This document shows positions 45,188 through 55,233 of a DNA stretch of 64,000 nucleotides, one piece after another. The notes below the pieces were generated by a model that made no database searches, had not been told where the DNA came from, and saw only the letters and a program-made list of their open reading frames with translations. The position numbers and the translations under genes are program-made. The stretch is from Bacteroides sedimenti (lineage in GTDB: Bacteria > Bacteroidota > Bacteroidia > Bacteroidales > Bacteroidaceae): contig NZ_AP028055.1 in assembly GCF_040365225.1 (NCBI RefSeq), forward strand, positions 3,100,001 to 3,164,000, written 5' to 3'. How positions within the stretch are numbered: position 1 is the first letter of the stretch; each line of letters opens with the position of its first letter.

Positions 45188-46444
45188 ATGGCCAAGAAAG
45201 AGGAAACAATCAGTTTGATTGATACATTTTCGGAATTTAAAGATCTGAAGAATATTGACAGAACCACTATGGTTAGCGTACTTGAAGAGTCTTTCCGCAG
45301 TGTGATCGCGAAAATGTTTGGCACGGATGAAAATTACGATGTGATTGTGAATCCGGATAAAGGAGATTTTGAAATATGGCGTAACCGTGAGGTGGTTGAA
45401 GATGAAAATCTGACTAATCCGAATATGCAAATTCCATTAAGCGAAGCGCAGAAGATAGATGCCTCCTATGAAGTAGGCGAAGAGGTTACAGACGAAGTGA
45501 TTTTCTCTAATTTTGGTCGTCGGGCAATTCTTAACCTTCGTCAGACACTTGCTTCTAAAATTCTGGAACTGGAAAAAGACAGTATTTATGCTAAATATAT
45601 TGATCGGGTAGGATCTATAATCAATGCAGAAGTTTACCAGATCTGGAAAAAAGAGATCTTACTGCTTGATGATGAAGGTAATGAGTTGTTGTTGCCTAAG
45701 ACAGAGCAGATTCCAAGTGACTTCTATCGGAAAGGGGAAACTGCACGTGCAGTTGTCGCTCGCGTTGATAATAAGAACAATAACCCAAAGATTATCCTTT
45801 CACGAACTTCTCCTATTTTCCTTCAAAGATTATTTGAGATGGAAGTTCCTGAAATTAACGACGGACTGATCACGATAAGAAAGATAGCACGTATCCCGGG
45901 CGAACGCGCAAAAATAGCCGTTGAATCTTATGATGAGAGAATTGATCCGGTAGGTGCTTGTGTTGGGGTAAAAGGAAGCCGTATTCACGGAATTGTTCGT
46001 GAGCTTCGTAATGAGAATATTGATGTGATTAACTATACATCGAATATCTCTTTATTTATTCAGCGCGCTTTGAGTCCTGCAAAAATATCTTCAATTCGTC
46101 TGAATGAAGAGGAAAAGAAGGCGGAAGTCTTCCTGAAACCGGAAGAAGTGTCGCTTGCTATAGGTAAAGGCGGTATGAATATCAAACTGGCCAGTATGTT
46201 AACAGAATACACCATTGACGTATTCCGCGAATTGGATGAAAATGCAGAGGATGAAGATATCTATCTAGACGAGTTTAAAGATGAGATAGATGAGTGGGTG
46301 ATCAATGCAATTAAAGCTATTGGTATTGATACAGCTAAAGCTGTTTTGAATGCACCACGCGAAATGCTGATTGAAAAAACCGATTTGGAAGAGGAAACGG
46401 TGGATGAGGTATTACGCATTTTGAAAGCGGAGTTTGAAGACTGA
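45188..46444 (+). CDS. nusA: Transcription termination/antitermination factor NusA
   Basis: A 418-residue NusA. The N-terminal polymerase-binding domain is followed by an S1 domain, then KH1 (IAVESYDERIDPVGACVG, with KGSRIHGIVREL) and KH2 (SLAIGKGGMNIKLASML). The C-terminal acidic repeats found in E. coli NusA are reduced to one helical segment with NAPREMLIEKTDLEEE. It binds RNA polymerase and modulates pausing and termination. Between it and infB are 112 bases without a clear terminator, so the three genes are probably one unit. Confidence 0.95.
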   Translation: MAKKEETISLIDTFSEFKDLKNIDRTTMVSVLEESFRSVIAKMFGTDENYDVIVNPDKGDFEIWRNREVVEDENLTNPNMQIPLSEAQKIDASYEVGEEVTDEVIFSNFGRRAILNLRQTLASKILELEKDSIYAKYIDRVGSIINAEVYQIWKKEILLLDDEGNELLLPKTEQIPSDFYRKGETARAVVARVDNKNNNPKIILSRTSPIFLQRLFEMEVPEINDGLITIRKIARIPGERAKIAVESYDERIDPVGACVGVKGSRIHGIVRELRNENIDVINYTSNISLFIQRALSPAKISSIRLNEEEKKAEVFLKPEEVSLAIGKGGMNIKLASMLTEYTIDVFRELDENAEDEDIYLDEFKDEIDEWVINAIKAIGIDTAKAVLNAPREMLIEKTDLEEETVDEVLRILKAEFED

Positions 46445-46556
46445 TGAATGAGGGTTGAGAATAGATAGCTGGAGGTAAAAGATGCATTTCCGTTATCAGT
46501 TCTGACTTGTTTTCTGTTTTTCAATAATCCAATTTCAATTATCAATTAAAAAAAGT

Positions 46557-49500
46557 ATGACGATAAGGTTAAACAAAGTAACAAGAGATTTGAATGTAGG
46601 AATCACGACGGTAGTCGAGTACTTACACAAAAAAGGATTTTCTATTGAGGCAAACCCGAATACGAAAATCACGGAAGAACAGTATGCTATTCTTGTAAAA
46701 GAGTTTAGCTCAGATAAGGATTTGCGCATAGAATCTGATAAATTTATTCAAGAACGCCAACATAAAGACCGGAATAAAGCTTCTATTTCCATCGATGGAT
46801 TCGATTCAGAGAAGAAAGAAGAACCTGCTCAGAAGAAGGTTGAAAAGGTTATTAAAGTAGTGCTTCCGGAAGATGCTATTCCTAAGTTTAAACAGGTAGG
46901 AAAGATTGATCTGGAACAATTAAACAAGAAAACACAGACAGAAACAGCTCCTGCAAAAGAAGAAAAGGTCGTTAAACCGGAACCTTCTGTTGTAACTCAA
47001 AAGGTGGCTGATAAGCCTTCTGATGCCTTACAACCAGCCCCTGTAAAACAGAAGGAAGAAGTGGCAAAGAAAGAGGAGGTGAAAACTCCTGTTTTAGAGG
47101 CAAAAGAAGTTAAAGAAGAAATAGTAGTGGAGCCAGTTATTAAAAAACAAGAAAAACCAGCTGTTGCAGTAAGTGAAGAAAAACCGGCAGCTAAGAAAGA
47201 AAAACCTGAATCGGAATTGAAAGAGGGAAAAAAAGAAGAAAAAACAGTTGAGCAGGTGGAAAAAAATGAAGAAGGTGATGTATTTAAAATCCATCGCACC
47301 ACAGAATTTGTGTCTAAAATCAATGTAGTTGGTCAGATCGATCTTGATGCATTGAACCAGTCAACCCGCCCCAAAAAGAAGTCAAAAGAGGAGAAACGCA
47401 AAGAACGCGAAGAAAAAGACAAGCAGCGTATTGAGCAGAAGAAGCTGATGAAAGATGCTATCATCAAAGAAATCAGAAAAGAAGAGGAAAAGACTCCTAA
47501 GGCTGTTGATAAAGGGGAAGATGATAAAAAGAAGAAAAAACGTAGCCGAATAAACAAAGAACGGGTAGATATCAATAATGTTACCGGAACTCCTTCTGCT
47601 GTGTCACGTCCGGTGCCTAATAGTGAAAGGGCGAATAAACCAGGACAACATGGAAATAAACCTTTTACAAAAGGACAACAATCCAATCGCTTCAAAAAAC
47701 CGGTTATAAAGCCAGAGGTAAGCGATGAAGACGTTGCAAAGCAGGTGAAAGAGACGTTGGCTCGTTTGACCACTAAAGGAAAGAATAAGGCATCCAAATA
47801 TCGTAAGGAGAAACGTGATGCTGTATCAAGCCGTCAGCAAGCTATCGAAGATCAGGAAATGGCAGAAAGCAGAGTACTGAAACTGACAGAATTCGTAACA
47901 GCTAATGAATTGGCTAGTATGATGGATGTCTCTGTTAACCAGGTTATTGCTACTTGTATGAGTATCGGTATGATGGTGTCCATTAATCAACGTCTGGATG
48001 CTGAAACAATTAATATTGTAGCCGAAGAATTCGGATTCAAGACAGAATATGTCAGTGCAGATGTTTCGGAAGCTATCACAGAAGAGGAAGATGCTGAGGA
48101 AGATTTGGAACCACGTGCACCAATCGTAACAGTAATGGGACACGTTGACCACGGTAAGACCTCTTTGCTCGACTATGTTCGTAAAGCAAATGTAATTGCT
48201 GGCGAAGCTGGTGGTATTACACAGCACATCGGAGCTTACAATGTGAAGCTTGAGGATGGAAGAAGAATTACATTCCTGGATACTCCGGGTCACGAAGCGT
48301 TTACCGCTATGCGTGCTCGTGGTGCGAAGGCTACAGATATTGCAATTATCATTGTTGCTGCCGATGACGATGTGATGCCTCAGACAAAAGAGGCGATCAA
48401 TCACGCGGTAGCTGCGGGGGTACCTATTGTATTTGCCATCAACAAGGTGGATAAACCGAATGCAAATCCCGAGAAAATTAAAGAAACCCTGGCAAACATG
48501 AACTTCCTGGTAGAAGAGTGGGGTGGTAAATACCAGTCACAAGATATTTCTGCAAAGAAGGGTACAGGCGTTAACGAATTGCTGGAAAAAGTATTGCTTG
48601 AGGCAGAACTGCTTGATCTGAAAGCTAATCCAAATCGTCGTGCAACCGGATCTGTGATTGAGTCTACTCTGGATAAGGGACGTGGTTATGTGGCAACGGT
48701 TCTTGTGTCAAACGGAACCATCAAAATGGGAGATATTGTTTTGGCCGGAACCAATTTTGGTAAGGTAAAAGCCATGTTCAACGAACGTAACCAACGCATC
48801 AAGGAGGCTGGTCCTTCCGAACCGGTATTGATTCTGGGACTTAATGGTGCTCCAACTGCCGGTGATATCTTCCATGTGCTTGAAACAGAACAGGAAGCCC
48901 GTGAAATTGCTACCAAACGTGAACAGTTGCAACGCGAACAAGGCTTACGTACTCAGAAACTTCTGACACTGGATGAGGTTGGCCGTCGTATTGCATTGGG
49001 TAACTTCCAGGAACTGAACATTATTGTGAAGGGTGACGTGGACGGATCAATCGAAGCGTTGTCCGACTCATTGATCAAGCTTTCTACTCCTCAGATTCAA
49101 ATAAATGTGCTTCACAAAGCAGTAGGTCAGATTTCAGAATCGGATGTAACCCTGGCAGCAGCTTCGAATGCAATTATCATCGGATTCCAGGTTCGTCCGT
49201 CAGCTTCTGCACGCAGGTTTGCTGAACAGGAAGGTGTGGATGTTCGTATGTATTCTATCATATATGATGCTATTGAAGAGGTAAAGGCTGCTATGGAAGG
49301 TATGCTTGCTCCGGTAGTAAAAGAGGAGGTTACAGCAACCATCGAAGTACGCGAAGTATTCCACATTACCAAAGTGGGTACTGTTGCTGGTGCTATGGTT
49401 AAGGAAGGTAAGGTGAAACGTTCTAATAAGGCTCGTCTTATCCGCGACGGTATCGTTATCTTTACCGGCGAAATCAATGCACTGAAACGTTTCAAGGATG

Positions 49501-49619
49501 ACGTTAAAGAGGTTGCAACGAACTACGAATGTGGTATCAGTCTGCAGAACTATAGCGACATCAAAGTGGGCGACATCATTGAATCGTTTGAAGAAGTAGA
49601 AGTGAAACAAACATTATAA
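46557..49619 (+). CDS. infB: Translation initiation factor IF-2
   Basis: A 1020-residue IF-2. An N-terminal IF2-N helix (RLNKVTRDLNVGITTVVEYL) is followed by about 350 residues of Lys/Glu/Pro-rich low-complexity sequence, a second IF2-N domain, and the GTPase: G1 GHVDHGKTSLLDYV, G2/G3 LDTPGHEAFTAMRARG, G4 AINKVDKP. Domains II, C1 and C2 complete it. It brings initiator tRNA to the 30S subunit. The low-complexity part is longer than in E. coli and produces many meaningless open frames on the other strand. Confidence 0.96.
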   Translation: MTIRLNKVTRDLNVGITTVVEYLHKKGFSIEANPNTKITEEQYAILVKEFSSDKDLRIESDKFIQERQHKDRNKASISIDGFDSEKKEEPAQKKVEKVIKVVLPEDAIPKFKQVGKIDLEQLNKKTQTETAPAKEEKVVKPEPSVVTQKVADKPSDALQPAPVKQKEEVAKKEEVKTPVLEAKEVKEEIVVEPVIKKQEKPAVAVSEEKPAAKKEKPESELKEGKKEEKTVEQVEKNEEGDVFKIHRTTEFVSKINVVGQIDLDALNQSTRPKKKSKEEKRKEREEKDKQRIEQKKLMKDAIIKEIRKEEEKTPKAVDKGEDDKKKKKRSRINKERVDINNVTGTPSAVSRPVPNSERANKPGQHGNKPFTKGQQSNRFKKPVIKPEVSDEDVAKQVKETLARLTTKGKNKASKYRKEKRDAVSSRQQAIEDQEMAESRVLKLTEFVTANELASMMDVSVNQVIATCMSIGMMVSINQRLDAETINIVAEEFGFKTEYVSADVSEAITEEEDAEEDLEPRAPIVTVMGHVDHGKTSLLDYVRKANVIAGEAGGITQHIGAYNVKLEDGRRITFLDTPGHEAFTAMRARGAKATDIAIIIVAADDDVMPQTKEAINHAVAAGVPIVFAINKVDKPNANPEKIKETLANMNFLVEEWGGKYQSQDISAKKGTGVNELLEKVLLEAELLDLKANPNRRATGSVIESTLDKGRGYVATVLVSNGTIKMGDIVLAGTNFGKVKAMFNERNQRIKEAGPSEPVLILGLNGAPTAGDIFHVLETEQEAREIATKREQLQREQGLRTQKLLTLDEVGRRIALGNFQELNIIVKGDVDGSIEALSDSLIKLSTPQIQINVLHKAVGQISESDVTLAAASNAIIIGFQVRPSASARRFAEQEGVDVRMYSIIYDAIEEVKAAMEGMLAPVVKEEVTATIEVREVFHITKVGTVAGAMVKEGKVKRSNKARLIRDGIVIFTGEINALKRFKDDVKEVATNYECGISLQNYSDIKVGDIIESFEEVEVKQTL

Positions 49620-49677
49620 CTAAACAGACTCTTGTTTGCTGTTGAGAAAACAGAGTCGCTTAGTTTACCAATTATGA

Positions 49678-49732
49678 TGTGCCGATGTGCTGACGTATCA
49701 ATTTAAGATACGGTGACAGGCACTTCGGCACA
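49678..49732 (+). terminator. Long stem-loop after infB
   Basis: TGTGCCGA (49678-49685) pairs with TCGGCACA (49725-49732) and an inner GACGTATC/GATACG pair extends the stem; ATTTATTG follows. It separates infB from the cvpA-suf genes. Confidence 0.7.
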
Positions 49733-49752
49733 TTTATTGTTTATAGATTAGC

Positions 49753-50253
49753 ATGAAGACTATTGACTTGTTGATTTTGCTGGTAATTGGTGTTGGAGCA
49801 TTCAAAGGGTACCTCCAAGGTGGGGTAAAACTATTTGTTTCAACGGTAGGGCTGGTTATTGGTTTATATGCAGCCAAGTTGCTGTATATGCCACTGTCTG
49901 AAAAGCTTTGTCCGTCTGTTTCAAGCTCAATGACATTTAATCAGGTGCTTGCCTTTGCTATAATATGGGTTGCTGTGCCGTTAATTGCCACACTGACAGG
50001 TAATTTTTTTACTAAAACGCTTGAAGCTATGCATATAAACTGGTTGAACAAATGGGCTGGAATTGCTTTAGGAGGGGTTAAATACCTGCTCATCCTAAGT
50101 TTGTTTATCAATGTGATACAGTTTATTGATGGTAGAAATCGGCTTATATCGAAAGAGAATAAACAAGACGCTATATTATATTACCCTGTACAGAAGGTGG
50201 CAGGAGTCATCTTCCCAATGGTAAGAGATGTTTCGAATAAATATATTCATTAA
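49753..50253 (+). CDS. cvpA: CvpA family membrane protein
   Basis: A 166-residue protein with four hydrophobic segments; it begins IDLLILLVIGVGAFKGYLQG, the standard CvpA opening, and has AIIWVAVPLIATLTGNFF in the middle. CvpA is needed for colicin V production in E. coli and has envelope roles elsewhere, but no mechanism is fixed. It ends two bases before sufB, so it is in the suf operon here, which is unusual outside Bacteroidetes. Confidence 0.85.
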   Translation: MKTIDLLILLVIGVGAFKGYLQGGVKLFVSTVGLVIGLYAAKLLYMPLSEKLCPSVSSSMTFNQVLAFAIIWVAVPLIATLTGNFFTKTLEAMHINWLNKWAGIALGGVKYLLILSLFINVIQFIDGRNRLISKENKQDAILYYPVQKVAGVIFPMVRDVSNKYIH

Positions 50254-50255
50254 TT

Positions 50256-51710
50256 ATGCAACAAGAAGAACCCAATAAATATTTGAAAGAGATTACGGAA
50301 GAGAAGTATAAATATGGCTTCACTACCGATGTGGATACTGAGATCATTCCCGTTGGGCTTAATGAGGATGTGATCCGTCTTATCTCTGAAAAAAAAGAAG
50401 AGCCTGAATGGCTGCTGGAGTTTCGTCTGAAAGCTTTCCGGCATTGGCAAACTATGGAAATGCCTACCTGGGCTCATCTCACAATTCCTGAGATAGATTA
50501 TCAAAGTATCAGCTACTACGCCGATCCGAGAAAGAAAAAAGCTGGACCTAAATCTCTTGACGAGGTAGACCCGGAGCTAATTAAAACGTTTAATAAGCTG
50601 GGTATTCCTCTGGAGGAGCGTCTTGCATTAAGCGGAATGGCGGTAGATGCAGTAATGGATTCAGTCTCCGTAAAAACCACATTTAAAGAGACACTGATGG
50701 AAAAAGGAATTATTTTCTGTTCTTTCAGTGAGGCAGTACAGGAGCATCCCGACTTGGTGAAGAAGTATCTGGGCAGTGTGGTGGGTTACAGAGACAATTT
50801 CTTTGCTTCACTTAATTCGGCAGTATTTTCAGACGGCTCATTTGTCTATATCCCGAAAGGTGTTCGATGCCCGATGGAATTATCAACCTATTTCCGTATT
50901 AATGCCGCCAATACCGGGCAATTTGAAAGAACATTAATTGTGGCCGACGATGATTCGTATGTGAGTTACCTGGAAGGTTGCACCGCTCCGATGCGTGATG
51001 AGAACCAATTGCATGCGGCAATCGTGGAAATCATTGTTCACGACCGTGCCGAGGTGAAATACTCAACCGTGCAGAATTGGTATCCGGGCGACAGTGAAGG
51101 TAAAGGTGGTGTTTATAACTTTGTGACGAAACGAGGTATTTGTAAAGGAGATGATTCAAAACTCTCCTGGACGCAAGTTGAAACCGGGTCGGCCATTACC
51201 TGGAAATACCCCAGCTGTATATTGGCCGGTGATAATTCGGTGGCGGAATTCTATTCCGTTGCAGTAACTAATAACTATCAGCAGGCGGATACCGGGACAA
51301 AGATGATCCACTTGGGGAAAAATACGAGGAGTACTATTATGTCGAAGGGAATTTCTGCCGGCAAGAGTCAGAACTCTTACCGTGGATTGGTAAAAGTGGT
51401 TGAAAAAGCCGATGGAGCTCGCAACTACAGCCAATGCGACAGTTTGTTACTAGGCGATAAGTGTGGTGCTCACACATTCCCATACATGGATATCCATAAC
51501 GAAACAGCGATTGTGGAGCATGAAGCTACTACATCAAAAATCAGCGAAGATCAGTTGTTTTATTGCAATCAGCGAGGAATTTCAACCGAAGATGCCATCG
51601 GCTTGATTGTAAATGGTTATGCAAAAGAGGTAATTAATAAACTTCCGATGGAGTTTGCCGTTGAAGCACAGAAGTTGCTGCAGGTTTCACTGGAAGGTTC
51701 AGTTGGATAA
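50256..51710 (+). CDS. sufB: Fe-S scaffold subunit SufB
   Basis: A 484-residue SufB. SVVGYRDNFFASLNSAVF, VYIPKGVRCPMELSTYFRIN, LEGCTAPMRDENQLHAA and CGAHTFPYMDIHNETA are typical. With SufC and SufD it forms the SufBC2D scaffold on which Fe-S clusters are assembled. The QRGISTEDAIGLIVNGY block near the C-terminus is the shared SufB/SufD part. Full length. Confidence 0.96.
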   Translation: MQQEEPNKYLKEITEEKYKYGFTTDVDTEIIPVGLNEDVIRLISEKKEEPEWLLEFRLKAFRHWQTMEMPTWAHLTIPEIDYQSISYYADPRKKKAGPKSLDEVDPELIKTFNKLGIPLEERLALSGMAVDAVMDSVSVKTTFKETLMEKGIIFCSFSEAVQEHPDLVKKYLGSVVGYRDNFFASLNSAVFSDGSFVYIPKGVRCPMELSTYFRINAANTGQFERTLIVADDDSYVSYLEGCTAPMRDENQLHAAIVEIIVHDRAEVKYSTVQNWYPGDSEGKGGVYNFVTKRGICKGDDSKLSWTQVETGSAITWKYPSCILAGDNSVAEFYSVAVTNNYQQADTGTKMIHLGKNTRSTIMSKGISAGKSQNSYRGLVKVVEKADGARNYSQCDSLLLGDKCGAHTFPYMDIHNETAIVEHEATTSKISEDQLFYCNQRGISTEDAIGLIVNGYAKEVINKLPMEFAVEAQKLLQVSLEGSVG

Positions 51711-51726
51711 AATAAAAACATATAAT

Positions 51727-52479
51727 ATGCTCGAGATAAAAGACTTACATGCCAGTATCAATGGCAAAGAGATATTAAAGGGAATCAATCTCACGGTGAA
51801 ACCGGGTGAGGTGCATGCCATTATGGGTCCCAACGGTTCGGGAAAGAGTACATTGTCATCTGTCCTGACAGGAAATCCGGCGTTTGAAGTAACAAAAGGT
51901 TCGGTAACCTTTTACGGAAAGAACCTGCTTGATCTTCCTCCCGAAGACCGCAGCCGCGAAGGTATCTTCCTGAGTTTCCAGTATCCGGTAGAGATTCCGG
52001 GGGTAAGTATGGTCAATTTTATGCGTACAGCAGTAAATGAACATCGCAAATATAAAGGGCTTCCTTCACTAACAGCAAGTGAGTTCCTGAAGTTAATGCG
52101 TGATAAGCGTGCGGTTGTTGAGCTGGACAACAAACTGGCTAACCGTTCGGTTAATGAAGGCTTCAGTGGCGGTGAGAAGAAAAGGAATGAAATTTTCCAG
52201 ATGGCTATGCTGGAACCACGCCTCTCAATCCTGGATGAGACCGACAGCGGACTTGATATCGATGCGCTTCGTATTGTTGCCAACGGGGTGAACCTGTTGA
52301 AGACTTCGGAAAACTCTACGATTGTAATTACACACTATCAACGATTGCTTGACTATATTAAACCCGATATCGTGCATGTTCTTTATCAGGGAAAGATTGT
52401 TAAGACCGCTGGTCCTGAATTAGCGCTTGAACTCGAAGAGAAGGGCTATGACTGGATTAAGAAAGAGTTGGAAGAATAA
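51727..52479 (+). CDS. sufC: Fe-S assembly ATPase SufC
   Basis: A 250-residue ABC ATPase. ATG 51727 (MLEIKDLHASINGKEIL) is chosen; the frame is open further back into sufB but that would add an implausible 24-residue tail. Walker A GPNGSGKST, signature FSGGEKKRNEIFQ and Walker B LSILDETDSGLDIDAL (with the SufC-type DETDSGLD) are clear. It powers SufB-SufD conformational change in the cytosol. Confidence 0.95.
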   Translation: MLEIKDLHASINGKEILKGINLTVKPGEVHAIMGPNGSGKSTLSSVLTGNPAFEVTKGSVTFYGKNLLDLPPEDRSREGIFLSFQYPVEIPGVSMVNFMRTAVNEHRKYKGLPSLTASEFLKLMRDKRAVVELDNKLANRSVNEGFSGGEKKRNEIFQMAMLEPRLSILDETDSGLDIDALRIVANGVNLLKTSENSTIVITHYQRLLDYIKPDIVHVLYQGKIVKTAGPELALELEEKGYDWIKKELEE

Positions 52480-52532
52480 TTAATTATTTGTCAGCATCCG
52501 TCTTGGATGCCGGCAATTAGCATCATAAGATT

Positions 52533-53873
52533 ATGGTAGAACAACAATATATCGACCTCTTTTCTCAGTGTGAAGCGATGATTTGTGCAAATAGCGCTGA
52601 GGTACTGAACGCAAAACGTGCCGAGGCTTTTGCCAATTTTGAACGTTTAGGCTTCCCCACCCAGAAACTGGAAGATTATAAATATACTGATGTAAGCGAA
52701 GCTTTTGCTCCGGATTATGGATTGAACCTGAATCGCCTGGAGATTCCAGTGAATCCTTATGAGGTGTTTAAATGTGATGTGCCCAACATGAGCACTTCTC
52801 TATACTTCGTAGTAAACGATGCTTTCTATACGAAAGAGCAGCCCAAGGTGGAATTGCCGGAAGGTGTGCTGATGGGCAGTCTCAAAGAAATGGCCAAAAA
52901 GTATCCTGAACTGGTAAGCAAATACTATGGTAAGCTTGCTGACACATCGGGTGACGGAATTACTGCATTTAATACTTCTTTCGTACAAGATGGCGTTTTT
53001 CTTTATATCCCGAAAGGGGTAGTGGTAGAACGTACCATTCAGCTGGTAAATATTCTTCGTGCCGATGTGGATTTCATGGTTAATCGCCGGGTATTGGTAG
53101 TAATGGAAGAAGGATCTCAGGCAAAGTTATTGGTTTGTGATCATGCACAGGATCAGGTTAATTTCCTTACTACACAGGTGATAGAGGTTTTTGCCGGAGA
53201 AAATGCCGTGCTTGATATGTACGAACTGGAAGAGACTCATATTGCCAATACACGTATATCCAACTGCTATGTCCGTCAGGATGCCGGATCCAATGTCCTG
53301 CTCAACGGTATGACTCTGCATAACGGCATGACCCGCAACCGTACGCATGTGTTGTTGGCGGGCGAACATGCCGAGATTACGTTGTGCGGTATGGCAATTG
53401 AAGATAAGAATCAGCATGTGGACAATCATACGTTCATTGATCATGCTGTATCCAACTGTACCAGCAACGAACTCTATAAGTACGTACTCGACGATGAGGC
53501 GCGTGGAGCATTTGCTGGCAAGGTACTGGTTCGTAAGGATGCGCAGAAGACCTTCTCGCAGCAAACAAACCGCAATCTATGTATTACCCGGGAAGCTAGG
53601 ATGTTTACACAGCCGCAGCTGGAAATTTATGCCGACGATGTGAAGTGCGGGCATGGTGCTACAGTTGGACAGCTTGACGAAAGTGCACTCTTTTATATGC
53701 AGGCACGTGGTATATCTCAACGCGAAGCCCGCTTGTTGCTTATGTTTGCTTTTGTCAACGAAGTGGTAGATTATATTCGGATTGATATTCTGAAAGAACG
53801 TCTGCACTTGCTGATTGAGAAACGCTTCCGGGGCGAGTTAAGTAAATGTGCTGGTTGCAATGGCTGTAAATAA
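52533..53873 (+). CDS. sufD: Fe-S assembly protein SufD
   Basis: A 446-residue SufD, homologous to SufB in the beta-helix core. YIPKGVVVERTIQLVNI, the HVDNHTFIDHAVSNCTSNE block and GHGATVGQLDESALFYM, QARGISQREARLLLM are diagnostic. The C-terminus ends in LSKCAGCNGCK, a Cys cluster often seen in Bacteroidetes SufD. It follows sufC by 53 bases and precedes sufS by 27. Confidence 0.94.
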   Translation: MVEQQYIDLFSQCEAMICANSAEVLNAKRAEAFANFERLGFPTQKLEDYKYTDVSEAFAPDYGLNLNRLEIPVNPYEVFKCDVPNMSTSLYFVVNDAFYTKEQPKVELPEGVLMGSLKEMAKKYPELVSKYYGKLADTSGDGITAFNTSFVQDGVFLYIPKGVVVERTIQLVNILRADVDFMVNRRVLVVMEEGSQAKLLVCDHAQDQVNFLTTQVIEVFAGENAVLDMYELEETHIANTRISNCYVRQDAGSNVLLNGMTLHNGMTRNRTHVLLAGEHAEITLCGMAIEDKNQHVDNHTFIDHAVSNCTSNELYKYVLDDEARGAFAGKVLVRKDAQKTFSQQTNRNLCITREARMFTQPQLEIYADDVKCGHGATVGQLDESALFYMQARGISQREARLLLMFAFVNEVVDYIRIDILKERLHLLIEKRFRGELSKCAGCNGCK

Positions 53874-53900
53874 GCTTTTCGGTTAATAAAAAATAAGTCA

Positions 53901-55115
53901 ATGATCAATATAGAAGCTATTCGTCAGGATTTTCCAATACTTCAACGTGAAGTGTACGGAAAGCCTTTGATTTATCTTGATAACGGGGCAACTACTCAGA
54001 AACCTCGTTGCATGGTAGATGCCATTACGGAAGAGTATTACTCGGTGAATGCCAATGTTCATCGTGGAGTTCATTTCCTCAGTCAGCAGGCTACCGAACT
54101 GCACGAAGCATCGCGAAAAACTGTTCAGCAGTTTATCAATGCCCGCAGTACGAACGAAATTATCTTTACCCGTGGTACAACAGAGTCCATCAATCTGCTG
54201 GCTTTCTGTTTCGGCGAAGCATATTGTGAAGAAGGCGATGAGATTATCATTTCCGTCATGGAACACCACAGCAATATTGTTCCCTGGCAAATGCTGGCTG
54301 CCCGCAAAAAGATAACCATCAAGGTGGTTCCCATCAATGAAAAAGGCGAGCTGATTCAGGAGGAGTACCAATCGTTCTTCTCTGAACGTACCAAGCTGGT
54401 CTCCATTGCACATGTCTCCAATGTACTGGGAACCATAAATCCGGTGAAGGAGATGATTGCCTATGCACATCAGCATGGAGTACCTGTGCTGGTTGACGGA
54501 GCTCAGTCTGTTCCTCATATGAAAGTAGATGTTCAGGAGTTGGATGCCGATTTCTACGCTTTCTCGGGACATAAGATCTACGGTCCTACTGGGGTAGGTG
54601 TTCTTTACGGAAAGGAAGAGTTGCTGGATAAGCTGCCACCTTACCAGGGTGGAGGCGAGATGATTCAGACGGTAAGCTTCGAGAAGACCACCTTCAATGA
54701 GCTTCCGTTCAAGTTCGAAGCCGGCACCCCCGATTATATCGGCACCACGGCTCTGGCAGTATCGCTCGATTATATCTCCAAAATAGGGATAGAAGAAATT
54801 GCGGCCTACGAACACGAACTGACGACCTATGCCATGAATCGTCTTAGAACCATAGAAGGGATGAGGATATTTGGTGAATCAGAACGGAAGGGGAGTGTTA
54901 TTTCCTTCTTGGTGGGAGACATTCACCACTTCGACATGGGAACATTGCTTGACCGCCTTGGCATTGCCGTACGTACCGGTCACCATTGCGCCCAACCGCT
55001 GATGCAATATCTCGGCATCGAGGGAACCGTTCGCGCCTCTTTTGGTTTGTATAACACCAAGGAGGAAGTTGATGTGCTGGTTGCAGGCATCGAACGGGTG
55101 AGGAAAATGTTTTAA
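53901..55115 (+). CDS. sufS: Cysteine desulfurase SufS
   Basis: A 404-residue fold-type I PLP enzyme. IYLDNGATTQKPRCM, IIISVMEHHSNIVPWQM, VDGAQSVPHMKVDV and FSGHKIYGPTGVGVLYG (cofactor Lys in the last) are intact, and RTGHHCAQPLMQYLG holds the persulfide Cys. It mobilises sulfur from cysteine for the Suf scaffold. No SufE or SufU gene is adjacent, so the acceptor protein is encoded elsewhere. Confidence 0.95.
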   Translation: MINIEAIRQDFPILQREVYGKPLIYLDNGATTQKPRCMVDAITEEYYSVNANVHRGVHFLSQQATELHEASRKTVQQFINARSTNEIIFTRGTTESINLLAFCFGEAYCEEGDEIIISVMEHHSNIVPWQMLAARKKITIKVVPINEKGELIQEEYQSFFSERTKLVSIAHVSNVLGTINPVKEMIAYAHQHGVPVLVDGAQSVPHMKVDVQELDADFYAFSGHKIYGPTGVGVLYGKEELLDKLPPYQGGGEMIQTVSFEKTTFNELPFKFEAGTPDYIGTTALAVSLDYISKIGIEEIAAYEHELTTYAMNRLRTIEGMRIFGESERKGSVISFLVGDIHHFDMGTLLDRLGIAVRTGHHCAQPLMQYLGIEGTVRASFGLYNTKEEVDVLVAGIERVRKMF

Positions 55116-55134
55116 ACTAAGATATCATATACAG

Positions 55135-55169
55135 AAAAGCGGAGCATTCTTTCGGGTAGCTCCGCTTTT
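55135..55169 (+). terminator. Terminator of the suf operon
   Basis: Perfect arms AAAAGCGGAGC (55135-55145) and GCTCCGCTTTT (55159-55169) with a 13-base loop and a T-run, 19 bases after sufS. Confidence 0.9.
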
Positions 55170-55233
55170 TCGTTTTCGGTAAGGCACTATTTATCTCTTA
55201 AACCGTTATCTTTGTTGCATCAAAATATAAAAC

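Noticed and set aside
51655..51726. SufC start inside sufB
   Set aside because: It adds 24 residues from another gene's frame; ATG 51727 gives the conserved MLEIKDL start.
53898..54815. 305-codon open frame opposite sufS
   Set aside because: Antisense to a clear cysteine desulfurase; composition follows from the codon use of the sense gene.
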